This document shows positions 1 to 11,200 of a stretch of 64,000 bases of DNA, piece by piece; within the stretch, counting starts at the first letter, position 1, and each line of letters opens with the position of its first letter. The notes beneath the pieces are model-generated. The model had not been told where the DNA came from and did no database searches. It saw nothing but the letters and a program-made list of their open reading frames with translations. Made by a program: the position numbers and the translations under genes. The DNA comes from Desmodesmus armatus (taxonomy: Eukaryota; Chlorophyta; Chlorophyceae; Sphaeropleales; Scenedesmaceae), in the NCBI GenBank assembly GCA_007449985.2, contig VIIQ02000286.1:1-64000 (forward strand), in the 5' to 3' direction.

Positions 1-26
1 CCCCCCACACACACACACACGCCCAC

Positions 27-3000
27 CTGTGTCCATGGCACTGCTCAGTCCAGCCGCCAGCTCCTTTGCAGTGTGTAGAGGCACCCTCAGCTTCTCCAGG
101 GGCAGCGTGGTGCGCAACCCCCTCCACTCGAAGCTGCTGGTTGCTGCAGCCTGAACCACCTGAGCCTCAGCCGCTAGGCTGGCCAGCTTGCTCTGTGAAA
201 AGGGGGGGGGGAGGAGGTGATTGTGAGTGTTTGGAGCGTACAGAATGGGAGAGAGTGTCTGTTTTGCGGCAGCAACCTCCTATCCAATGCATGTGGTCGT
301 TGTGGGTGGTGCGTAGGCCCCTCCTCTGAATTCTGCTGGTGGCTGCAGCCTGAACCACCTGAGCCTCTGCTGCTAGGCTGGCCAGCTTACTCCTGTTTTC
401 GCAGGTTGAAGGGCACGGGCATAAACATTGGACGTCAAGGGTGTGGGGAGGTAAGCACATTGCCGCATGTGCTGTTGTGACTGAGCCCCCCCCCCCCCTC
501 TCGTCCGCCCCTGCTCCTCCCCCCTTGCCAGGGTGCCCCCCCCCCCTGCCAGGGTGCCCCCCCCCCCCCCCCCCCCCCCCCCGCACCCAAACCACCCACA
601 CCACTCCCTGCAGACCTGTGGGTCCACGCCCTCACCCACCTGCAGCAGCCCTCCTGCCGTGTCGCTGCCGTAGTGCCCCCAGGCCTCAAATACACCACAC
701 ACCACACACTCCTCCCTCCCCCCTCCTCGAAACCCCCCACACACTCACCCCCCCCCCCCCACCCACACACCCACACACATCAACCCCCCAACTCCACCCC
801 TCCCCCCCCCCCCCTCCCCCTCCCCCCCCCCCCCCCCCCCCACTAACACACCCACCTGCAGCAGCCCTCCTGCCGTGTCGCTGCACTGGGTGCAAAACTC
901 CATCGCTGCCCAGGCGTGCCAGGTCAGCAGCAGCAGCAGCAGACCCCACTCTTCTTGCGGATTTCGTGGTCACACAGCCTCAAGGCGGTGTCCAGCTCAT
1001 CACGCATGCCACCCCACAGGGGGCACTCTCTGGGTCACCAACTTCCGCCAGCTTCAGGAACAGCGCCCTGCAGATCATAATGGGGGTGGGGTTGGGTGCG
1101 GTTGGGGGGGGGGGGGGAGGGGTAGGCAGGTGACTTGGAGTGGGGCAAGGGGAGGGTGTCAGAGGCAAGCAGGGGGTAACAGGCGTGGGGGGGGGGGGGT
1201 GGGGAGGGGCAGCAAGGCCTCAAACGTAAGTGTGTCACACAGCCTCAAGGCGGTGTCCCGGTTCAGCACGCACCACCCACAGGGGGCACTCTCTGTGTCA
1301 CCCACTTCTGCCAGCTTCAACAACAGGAACAGCTATGCTTTGTATGCACCCGCACCCTGCAAAATACTCAACTGCATGTGTGCCGTCACCAGTATGTAAG
1401 CTGCTCCCACCCACCCCCCACCTACGCACCACCCTTCCCCTCGCAACACATCACCTCACCCCTCCCCCCCCCCAGCCCCAGCACACACACACACACACAG
1501 GCCCCCGCCCTGCCACGTTGACACTGTTGCTGCTGCTGCATGGCTGGTTCTGCTGCTGCTGCCTGTCATATTGAAGATTGACATGAAGCCGCAGCTAAAC
1601 CAGTCATGCAGCAGCACCAGTGATGCCCTGGGTGCTACAAATACACACAGACAATCAGTGAAGCACCCCACACCGCACCCTCACAAACTGCATGCAAGTG
1701 CCCCACTTTACCCCATCCTCCATACAAAAGCTATCAGCAGGTCGACTTGTGAATACTGGGCCGCACTGTCACGTTGCTGCTGCTGTTGCCTGACTGGTTC
1801 TGCTGCTGCCGCCTGTCCTGAAGTCAGGATAGACAAGAAGAAGAAGCAGACAAGAAGACCAAGCCATGCAGCAGCAGCACTGATGCCATGAGTTACCCAC
1901 AGGACCTCCCAAAACAACCACAGGTGCACAGTACACCCGTAAAAACAAACTTGCATTCGTGCTGCCCCAATGTCTGATCTCAAAGATCCCTAAGCAACCA
2001 CAGATGCACACTACACCCCATGAAACAATCAGATCTGCCTGCAAGCTGCCCGTAATCCATTGCTTGCTCCCCTCACCCCACCCCACCCCTGCCAAAACCA
2101 TCCCCCACATCCACCATGGCCAATGGCCTAAACCCCAGCACCAGCCCCACAGGCCGCTCTGTCACCGTGACACTGCTGCTGCTGCATGGCTTTCTCTGCT
2201 GCTGCTGCCATCGCAAGGGCAGCAAGGAGAGCCATGCAGCAGCAGCAGCACTGGTGCTGTCAGTGACCCAACACCCCCCCCCCAAAAACACTGGTGCACA
2301 CCCCAACAACCACAGGTGCACACTTCACCGCGTACAATCAAACCTGCCTCCGTGCTGGCCCCAAAGCATCCCTCGCTCCCCCCCCCCCCCCCCCCGTCCT
2401 ACTCCCCAACGCCTACTTGCCTGACCCCTCAGCACCACACAGGCCGCCATTCAAGACTGCTGCTGCTGCTGCGTGGCTGGTTCTGCTGCTTTTTCCCATC
2501 GCAGGGTGAACGGGGAGATGCAGCAGGGCAAGCCATGCGGCAGCAGCACTGATGCAATGAGTGACCCACAGGCCACAAACAAGCAAAAAAGCACAGCACG
2601 CTTCTTACAGTGCACCTGAGTGTTGTGCCCAAGATCCATCGCCCACCCAACCACCTCCACCCGCATGCACCCCCCTTCCCCGCACCCACAAAAGGGCCTG
2701 CCTGCCAGCACCAGCACACAGGTCACCCTGTCAGATGGAGACTGCTGCTGCTGCTGCTGCATGGCTGGTTCTGCTGCTCTTCCCATCTCAGGGAGGATGG
2801 GACCAGGAAGAACAGCAGGGCAAGCCATGCGGCAGCAGCACTGGTGCCTTAGGTGAACCAAGGCCACAAACAACCAAAAAAGCACAGCATGCCCCAAACA
2901 GTAAACCTGAGTGCTGGCCCCAAGGTCCATGACCCACCCAACCACCTCCACCCCCACCCCTCCCCACCCACCATTGGCCTGCCCCCCAGCACCAGCCCCA

Positions 3001-5109
3001 CAGGCCGCCCTGTCACCTTAATACCATAGCTGCTGCTGCATGGCTTGTTCTGCCGCTCCCACCGACTCGACAGGAACCAGATCAAGCCATGCAGCAGCAG
3101 CACTGGCGCCACAGGTGACTAAGCAACGCCCAACCAACCACAGGTGCACACTGCACCCCGTAGATGAAACCTGCCTGCGTGCTGCCCCCATTGCATCCCC
3201 CACTCCCCCACGCACCCGCACCTCCCCGACCGCCATTGGCGCGCTCCCCAGCCCTAGCACACAGGCCACCCTGTCACCTTGACACTGCTGCTGCTGTGCA
3301 GCTTGTTCTGCTGCTCATGCCAGATTCAAGACAGCACAGCAAGCCATGCAACAGCAGCAGCAGCAGGATTGGGTCCCTGGCCTGCCCCAAAAAAACACCA
3401 TTGGCCTGCCCCCCAGCACCAGCACACAGGCTGCCCTGTCGCCTTGCCACTGCTGCTGCTGCTGCCCGGCTGGTTCTGCTGCTCCTCCCAGCTTAAAGTC
3501 AACCAGCAATGGGCGATGCAGCAGACCAAACCATGCAGCAGCAGCACTGGCACATACGTGATGTAACCACCCCAAAACAACCACAAGTGCACACCACACC
3601 CCACAAAACTGAACCTGCATGCGTGCTGCCCCCAGTACACCCCCCCCCCCGCCCCTTCTTCACCCACCATTGAGTTGCCGCCCGGCACACAAGACCCATT
3701 GTCACATTGATGATGCTGATGCTGCTGCTGCTGCTGCTGCTGCGTGGCTGGTCCTGCTGCTCCTCCCATCTCAAGGTAGCTGAGCAGGCCCAAAGCCCCC
3801 CCAAACCCAAAAAACAACACCGCGTAAAACTGAACGTGCCTGTGTGCTATCGCAATGCCTGATGTCCCCTCCCCACCTTCCCCCCACCACCATTGGCCTG
3901 CCCCCCAGCACCACACCGCCCACACCGCTGCTGCTGCTGCTGCTACATGACTCGTTCTGCTGCTCCTGCCATCTCAGAGGCAGCAAAGCCAGCCCTGCAT
4001 GTGTGCTGCCTGCCACTGCGTTTCCCAGTCCCCCATCCCACACCCATGCTGCCGCAAACCATCCACCCCACCCCAACTCGCCCCTGCCCCCCCTCCCTCG
4101 TGTCTTCAAAAGGCACCCCATCTTGCCCTTCCAGACCGGCGGCGTGCCGCATCCCACTGCCTCCCCCAACACCCCCTTCCAAGCCCCCCCCCAACCCCCA
4201 ACACCCCCCCCCCCCCCCCCGCGCGTGCGCGTCTCTCTCTCTCCCCTCTCTTGTCCCCCACCTTGCGCGTCCAAACTGGCTGCGTGCCGCCTCCCACTGC
4301 GTCTCCCCCTCCATCAACGCATTGCCGTGCATCCAGGCAGCATACGCCTCCGCCTCCAGTGCCCCCTGTGTGTCACAGACAGCAGCAGCAATGCGTGCCA
4401 GCTGCCCCGCCCAGCCAGCCCCCTTGCGTAGCCGCCTGAGCGCCCGGCGGCGCTTGGCAGGCTGTGGGGCACCGTCCCCTTCTGCCTCTGCCTCTTGTTT
4501 GAGGGCGTTGGCTTGGGCCCAGGCACGCTCAGCTGAGACCAAAAGGATCTGAAGGTGCCTGCAAGCAGCGAATAAAGGGAAAGGGGGGAGGGGGGTGACA
4601 TGTTTGATTTGAAGGGTGGCGCAGTTAAAAAGTTGAGTGGGGCGCCGTCCCCTTCTGCCTCTGCTTCTTCTTTGCGGGCATTGGCTTGGGCCCATGCACG
4701 ATCAGCTGACACTAAAAGAATCTGCAGGTGCCTGCAAGCAACGGCAGGAGGCACGCAGGAGAGGGGGGGGGGTTGTCTGAGTGAGCGGGCTGGAGCAGTG
4801 GTGATTCGAGTCACCAAACAACAGCCTCTGCCTCTTGTTTGTGGGCATTGGCTTGGGCCCAGGCAGGCTCAGCTGACACGAGGAGAATCTGAAGGTGCCT
4901 GCAAAAGCAGGGAAGTAAGGCGCACATGCGCGCGGGGGGGGGGGGGGGGCTGATTGACGGCCGCAGCAGTGAACACCTGAGTCAGGAAAGGTCAGGTTGT
5001 GCCTCCTATTTGAGGGCGGTGCCTGAGCCCACTCACGCTCTGCTGACACCAAACGGATTTGATGCAGATGCCTGATCGTGTTTTGCTCCTGTCTTGATAG
5101 ACAGTACCC

Positions 5110-5144
<35 letters not shown>

Positions 5145-6442
5145 ACACAATCAAACCAAAATCATCCCTGGAGCAGCTGCTCTGCTGCGTAGCACTCAGG
5201 TGCCTTGGGTGTTGCAAGGGATGTGTCACATGCTGCAGCTCCAGGCGCTTCTTTTGGCGGGAAGACGGTCTTGCCAGGTTCCCTCCATGCCCCCCCCCCC
5301 CCCACACACACACACACTGTCAACACAGCCCCCCTCTCCCCCTTGTCACGGTCCGAAACAACCCCCCCCCCCCCAAGCACCCGTGCGCACCTGACATCTG
5401 TCACATGCTGCAGCTCCAGCCGCTTCTTCTGGTAGCGCCCCTTGCCGTGGAGGAACTTTGTGGCCTTGTACAGCGAACGCAGCCGGCGCGCACAGTACTG
5501 CCTGCGAGACAGAGTCACATCAATAAGAAGGGAGGGTGCATCTGTCTGTGCTGGCCTGCATGTGAGGGGAAGGGTTTGGTAACCTTACAGATTCTCCAAC
5601 AGGCGCGCGGGGGGGGGGGGGTGCGCTGCTGTGCAGCTGCTGCAACCCCCACTAAGCCACCGGGAGCAGCTGTGCCGCCCACTTGACCAACACTCGTCCA
5701 CCTCTGCCAATCTCGGACACATGCCGCCCTGCTGGCATGCATACTGATGATCCCCTGTTGCTGCTGGTGGCATTTCTGGGGACATTCAAATGCCCCCAGG
5801 ACAGGTTGGGAATGCGGCATGCAGCGGCGTCTGCACCACGATTCCAAACGTTTGCTAGCTACGGCTGCGGTTGATTGATGACGGGGGGGGGGGGGGGTGC
5901 CACTTGTGCTGCAGCATGTAAACAAGCCAAGCAACGTTGCGGATCAGCACAGCTGCAGCAATCTGCCCCGGCTGCTGTTGCTAACTCAAGGGTTTTTGCT
6001 GACACATCTGCAGCAGCCAAGCCATATGCTGCTGCGGAAGAACCAGCAGCTCCAATGAAGCAGCTTGTGCACACGCAGAGCCATCCCCCTGATCAATTCC
6101 CACTGCTATTTTCACTATTCAATCGGTGAACATCACAAAACCACGGCCGTTCGTGCTGTTGCTGCTGCCTTGTGCTGGGCTACTGTGCTGCTGTTTCTGC
6201 AACTGCCGCAGCAGTTGCACTGCTTATGCACCCCCCACTGCGCTGTAGTGTTCCAAACAGGGCCCAGACGCGCCCTATGTGCCGATCACGCACCTGTATC
6301 GGCTGTAATCACCGTGCTTCAGCCCATTCTGCAGTTGAGCAGACTTGATGGTGGCCAAGATGGACAGCTGCAGGTTGGACACCTGGGGCTGCGCCAGCTG
6401 CTGCTCCGCCTGCTGCTGCGGCTGTTCCGTGTCGACCTCCAT
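27..6442 (-). CDS. SRP68: Signal recognition particle subunit SRP68 (5' part; 3' end outside window)
   Basis: SRP68 is the large SRP protein that binds 7SL RNA and pairs with SRP72 in cotranslational targeting to the ER. Exons on the minus strand: 6442-6294 (ATG at 6442), 5501-5391, 4558-4262, 1067-856 and 192-27, each bounded by AG/GT. Exon 2 reads QYCARRLRSL, exon 3 HLQILLVSAERAWAQAN followed by a basic stretch and YAAWMHGNALMEGETQW, and exon 5 AAATSSFEWRGLRTTLPLEK. These align in order with the RNA-binding N-terminal half of SRP68 as I know the family. The first three exons join in consistent phase. Exon 4 (KLAEVGDPESAP, then MRDELDTALRLCDHEIRKK, then SDTAGGLLQ) changes frame twice, at a C5 run and a G4 run; one extra base in each would restore it. 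The third intron is long and full of repeats. The C-terminal half lies beyond position 1. I am confident of the family, less so of exon 4. Confidence 0.85.
1517..3990. repeat. Ten-unit tandem array of CTG/CAG-armed inverted repeats in SRP68 intron 3
   Basis: Units recur every 170-390 bp. Each has a left arm made of CTG repeats followed by CATGGCTGGTTCTGCTGCT. Most have a right arm ending in AGCCATGCAGCAGCAGCA. Left arms begin near 1523, 1768, 2165, 2456, 2741, 3026, 3280, 3447, 3710 and 3925. The last two units appear to have lost their right arms. Between hairpins lies a shared spacer containing ACCACAGGTGCACA and CATTGGCCTGCCCCCCAGCA. In the unit at about 2738-2852 the pairing extends past the CTG part through CTCTTCCCATC against GATGGGA..AGGAAGA, so it is more than a triplet repeat. 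I see no coding potential that is conserved between units. Confidence 0.8.
4590..5085 (-). repeat. Three decayed tandem copies of the SRP68 exon 3 acceptor edge
   Basis: Upstream of the complete exon 3, the minus strand carries three partial copies of its 5' part, starting near 5074, 4896 and 4732. Each has a CAG acceptor followed by a version of HLQILLVSAERAWAQAN (HLHQIRLVSAEREWAQA, then one broken version, then HLQILLVSADRAWAQAN). They lose similarity after roughly 60-110 bases and end in C/G homopolymers. Two shorter copies of the donor edge of the same exon (TQWEAARSQFGRAR) lie downstream near 4165 and 4015. A copy of the exon 2 tail (KKRLELQHVT) lies at about 5270-5215. Confidence 0.75.
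5111..5144. repeat. 34-base C homopolymer
   Basis: An uninterrupted run of 34 C lies between two echo copies of SRP68 exon edges, in intron 2. Comparable runs are C26 at 557-582 and G32 at 49551-49582. Run length in the assembly may not be exact. Confidence 0.85.
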
Positions 6443-8238
6443 AGCTGCCAACCCACACCCCTGATTGCTTGGGATAATCAGATGATGGTGATCTGAGGCC
6501 GGACGTGAGAAAACTATAATGAAACTGACAGCATTTGGTCAGCAGATTGACATAGGCATTGCTGGTTCAATCGAAGCAGCATTGGTTCAGCGACACTGAC
6601 AATGCAGCGGCAAAACAGAAAATCAGAAAATCAAATCACTGACAGACACACCCCTCAGGTGTTGGCAGTGGTAGTGTGCATCAGGCTTCACTTCTGTGTT
6701 TAAATAGGACTCAGTTCAGTGTCTCAGGTATTTCAGGGGGACCCCGGGGGTGCGAAGTGGCAAACAGGAGCGGAAGCCTCCTGCTGAAATGCTGCATCGA
6801 GCGCTTCCAGCCTGCAAGCACCGGGTGCCAGAATGGGCTGACGCCGCTGCCTGCAAGCCAGACTCAACCCCATAACCTCACAACTGCATTGAGGTTTTAC
6901 CCTGATAAGGAGCCTGCCGACTTGGCAAGCATGGCTGGAGGCGTTCTCAATCCATATGGCGGCACTAATGCAGTTATGTTGCCTTCACACCGTTGGCTTT
7001 CCGTTGGAGTCAGTTGATTTTGGGTGTGTATGCCACGCTTGCGTTTGTATGCACAAGGCACCAGCACAAGCGCCTGCCAGTCTGGGATGCGTCCGATGGG
7101 TTGCGGTGGGTGTGCTGCTCAACGGGCATACGCCTACCTTGCGGAGTCAAAGCTGCTGATGCAACTTGTCAATAGTTGTTACTGCCGTGGCAGTTTAGTC
7201 TGGCCAGCACAACATCCAATACATTGACTGGCGCACATGTGAGCGCCTGCCTGCTGCGCACATGCATGCATGCACCCCATATGTATGTACACACAAACAG
7301 TGTGTGTGCATGTGCCGCACACATCATGTAGTTAGGTGTGCACACTCGACATACAAGTGCTAGCTGGCTGGAGCTGGGTATGCGAGGCGGATGGACGACC
7401 CTGGTAGTACTGTTGTCAACGTTGTTACAGCCATGTCACGATTGCAACTATATGGTCCGAGCCAGACCTGACCATCATGTAGCCAGTACCAGCCAGCGAA
7501 TATAAATATAAATACATATATAGCCACAACAATGCAGGCTCCATTTGTGGCGTACAGGTGTCAAACAGATAGTGGGTGGTGACCTCAACACAATCTGCTA
7601 GTCACAAGTAGGCAAAAGGAACAAGGGGTCAACTTGATGAGTCACCAACAAAGCAGGGCCCATTACTAGGTATGACTAATGCTACTAGTAGTAGACCACA
7701 TGCACTGGTATATACCAATATACTGTCCATACTGTTGGCAGTAACAGGAGTAGGAGTACTACCCCATGTGCTGGTAAGGAAAACCAACAAGTCAAACCAC
7801 CAGCCGAGCCGCTCTGAGGTCCCAAACCACACCAACAGTACTGTTAACAGTACACGTAGTAGCAGGAGTACTGGGAAGCCCTGGCTTGAAGCCAAGAGGA
7901 TAGTAAGGACGCCAGCCAGACAGGGCTGAAGATGATGCACCGCTGTCGGCACTACCCTGAGATGGGTGCATAGCCACAAAGGTGTCGGGAATTGCCACAG
8001 AGTGCAAAGTATGAAGGCTGTGCGCAAAACCTAGGGTTGTAGGCCTGGAATGATCGCGTGGCTACAGGAGTGCCACTGGCTATGGTACCTCAGCAGAGTG
8101 CAAAGCTGTTGACAACCACAGCAGCAGACGGTGCTAAGCACACAGAGTGCAAGTGCCACTTTTCAAGCCTGTCGTCGCAGAAAAGATACAAGGTGGGGTG
8201 TGCTTCAGGCTCAGCGTCACGACAGGCATGCTCTCACC
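6443..8238. other. Spacer between SRP68 and the recombinase gene, no gene recognised
   Basis: The stretch probably holds the divergent 5' regions of SRP68 and the recombinase gene. It contains CATG-rich low-complexity DNA near 7260-7330 and an AT-rich run near 7498-7525. Around 7660-7870 there is a cluster of TACT/AGTA-rich inverted repeats. No open frame shows a conserved motif or credible splice pattern. Confidence 0.5.
7838..7853. repeat. 16-bp perfect palindrome
   Basis: GTACTGTTAACAGTAC is its own reverse complement. It lies about 400 bp upstream of the recombinase start, in a cluster of TACT/AGTA-rich inverted sequence. It might be a recombinase or transcription-factor site, but only the symmetry is seen. 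Confidence 0.6.
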
Positions 8239-11200
8239 ATGACCCGTGGCCTTTTTCAGTCCATTGGCCATCACAGCAAGGCCATGCAGTCCCTGACAGT
8301 ACTGCAGCAGCCTCCAGCATGCCTTGTGCTGCTAACAGTATCGTTGCGACGCACAGATGTGAGTTCAGGGAGGCCGCCTGCACTCTGTATGCAGTGGTTC
8401 TGCGAACATGAGGAGGATGGCAGTGAGCGTGAGCTGCCCCTGGACCCCAGGCTCACCACTGCTGACTTGGATGCCAAGGTCACCCAGTACATGTGGTGGG
8501 TGTCCAAGAACTGCCCTGGTTACGAGTACAGCAAGAAGGCAGATGTCATGGTGAGTGTATTGCCTCCCTGCTGCTTCACAGATATCTGCTCCATACAGCT
8601 GCTGCTTCATTCAGATGCTGCTTCAAACAGCTGCACTCTGCTGCACTGCAATAGGGTATGCCATGTAGAGCAGTTGCTGCTGATGCGTCTGCGTGGACTG
8701 CATACTAGTAGCTTGAATCCTACGGCTCAACCTGGTTGTCCTGTTTTCATTGCTGCTGCAGGGCAAGTCGACCGCCAAGCAGGTGCATGCAGACCTGAAG
8801 ATGCGGTATGAGGCAGAACACATGGGCCCACCAAAGGTTGCGATGCCATACCCAGACCTGCTGGACATTCTGGAGTACAAGACAGCCTACGATGCTGCAT
8901 GTGCAGCGTCAGAGCCAGTGAAGGGCGAACGGCTAGACCGTGACCCACAGGTAGGTACTGACCCACATAGGCTTGCACATAGCACATAGCACAAAATGCC
9001 ACATAGGCCTGCAGGCCCATTTGATGAAGCAGCCTGACATGAAAGCCAGAGCAGCAGCCAGCACCACCAGCAGCAGCCGCCAACAGCAGTGCTGACAGCA
9101 ACAGCAGCACCAGCAGCAGCCAGCAGCCTGATGGTGCGGGTTGATTGCTGCTGAGCGCTGTGGGGCACTGCTCAACACCTGCGTCATGTTATGCTGATCT
9201 ACATTCCTGTTGTCTCCCTGCAGGAGGGCACCATCGATGACACCATGAATACAGACCAGGTCATCCGCATGCTGTACACCATGCTGGGCAGCGAGAGGGT
9301 CTCAGCACATCGTGACATGTCCATGGCCACGTGGATGAACATGACGATCGGGCGTGGAGATGATGCTCGGCTGGTGCACCTGGCTGACCTGCTCAAGCCA
9401 GAGCTCATCCGTGTCATAGGTATGTTTCTGCACTGCCTATGTTGTGCACACACCAGCACGAACTGGCTTGATAGCAGACAATGGTGAATGCTGCTTCTGC
9501 AACCAAGGTAGCTGCCTCTTATACAGTGGCTTGGCAAGTGGGTTGAGATTGCGGCTTATGCAGTGGCTTGGGAAGTGGTTTGAGATTGCGGCTGCTGCTA
9601 AACAAGGAGCTTGCTGCTACGCTGTGTGCATGCTCTGTAGGGCCTTGCCCAGCCTTCCTGCTGACGGCAGTGTTGAGGGGTGGCAAACGCCAGGTTGGCG
9701 GCAAGGTGGCATATGCCGGCTCCATCCGTGCCAAGGACCCCCTGCAGTGCTGCCATGGGGCTCTTGCGCGCAACTTCATGGTGGAGTACACCTTGGAGCG
9801 CAAGCCCTTCCCCTCTCCTGAGGACACTGAGCTGTGGCGGCACCGCTCACCGGTGTGGATGGGCTACGACGACCAGCACAGCGTCAGCTACACACAGCAG
9901 TATGACAGCCAGCGTGTCTACATGGCAGAGGCTGGTGTCAGCGTGCGCAAGGTTACCCATGCCTGGCGCAGTCACAAGGCCCGTGACCTGGATGAGCAGG
10001 GGGTGGCTGATGATGTGAGTGTGTCTGCTGTGCGGTTCATACCCTTGTACACGCAGTATATATGTGCATTGTACGGGGAGGAGGAAGAGGGGGGGGGCAT
10101 CGGCAGCTGACTTGGTGTTTTTGGAGAGCTATAAGCCGATAAGGGGGGTGGGACGGTGCGTGTGTGTGTGGGAGGGGGGGGGGGTAAGAGGGGGGTGTTT
10201 TCCAGGGGGTGGGGGGGGGGGTGGCACCCATGTTGCTGATCAACGTCCTTGTGGCTCCCCCCCCCCCCACACACACACAGGCCCTGGTGTCAGCAGTCCC
10301 CCAAGACCTCCCCCTCACCGCCTTTGCAACCCCCCCCCTTCGCAGCCCTCCCCCTCACCGCCTGCGCAGGGCTGCAATGGACATACAGCTTGACCCTTGT
10401 CACTCACTAACAACATCAATGTGCTACCACAGTCATTACCAAAACACTTTATCAGCCCCCTAAGCACAGGTGTTCCTGTCACTTGCTGCTGCAGCTGATC
10501 GCACGGCTAGGCAGATGGCTGCGCACCGCCCTCAACCAGAGCTACCTGCGCTTCTTCAAGCCTGAGGGGCTGCTGTCAGCAGCAGGCTTTGACAAGGACA
10601 GGCTGGAGGGCTACTTCGATGAGCGCTTCTGCCTGGACGTGTGCAAGGAGCTGGTGCACATTGTGTTCCCCTTCTTGCAGGATCTGATTGACAAGGTGCG
10701 TGATCATGCCTGCTGCTGCTCATGCCTACTGGCTCAACCCCAAGAGTATGCCTCTGCCAATTGCGCTGGGCGCAAAAGTGTTGGGCATGCATGGCACATC
10801 AGACTGCTCATGTTGCAAATGCCCTTGTTGATCCAGGGCAGCAGACTCATTGTCAGCAGTGCACCGTGCCAATGCTGTGTTGCTTGCAGGTTGCAGAGCT
10901 TCAGGAGCAGGGCAGGTGCCCTGAGTCTGCTCAGGGCATGCCAGCAGTGTTCCAGTACCTGGCTGTGACGGCGGTGCAGGACGCCTGCGCCCTGCTCAGC
11001 AGTGATGACGCAGACGTCAGGGCTGCAGCCGAGGCCAACCCTGTGCACAAGTACCTGATGAAGCACAAGGTGTTCAGGTAGGCCTGCTGCTGTAAATATC
11101 TCACAACTGCGCACTTCAAACAGTGCTTAAATAACAACAACGTGTGTGGACCAGCAGAGTTGCAGAGCTATGTCAGCAGCAGAGCACTATGACATGCAAC

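Noticed and set aside
441..1133. Long Pro-rich and Gly-rich open frames on both strands
   Set aside because: They are produced by C and G homopolymers and CA/GT tracts in SRP68 introns. There is no conserved motif, and true SRP68 exon sequence lies in other frames. Similar frames near 5078-5686, 22509-22883, 44718-45044 and 56408-57063 were dismissed for the same reason.
1517..3990. CRISPR-like regular repeats
   Set aside because: The unit is far too long and variable, the spacing is irregular and the host is eukaryotic; it is an intronic inverted-repeat array.
6676..7017. 113-codon frame between SRP68 and the recombinase
   Set aside because: No homology that I can recognise and no splice signals supporting it.
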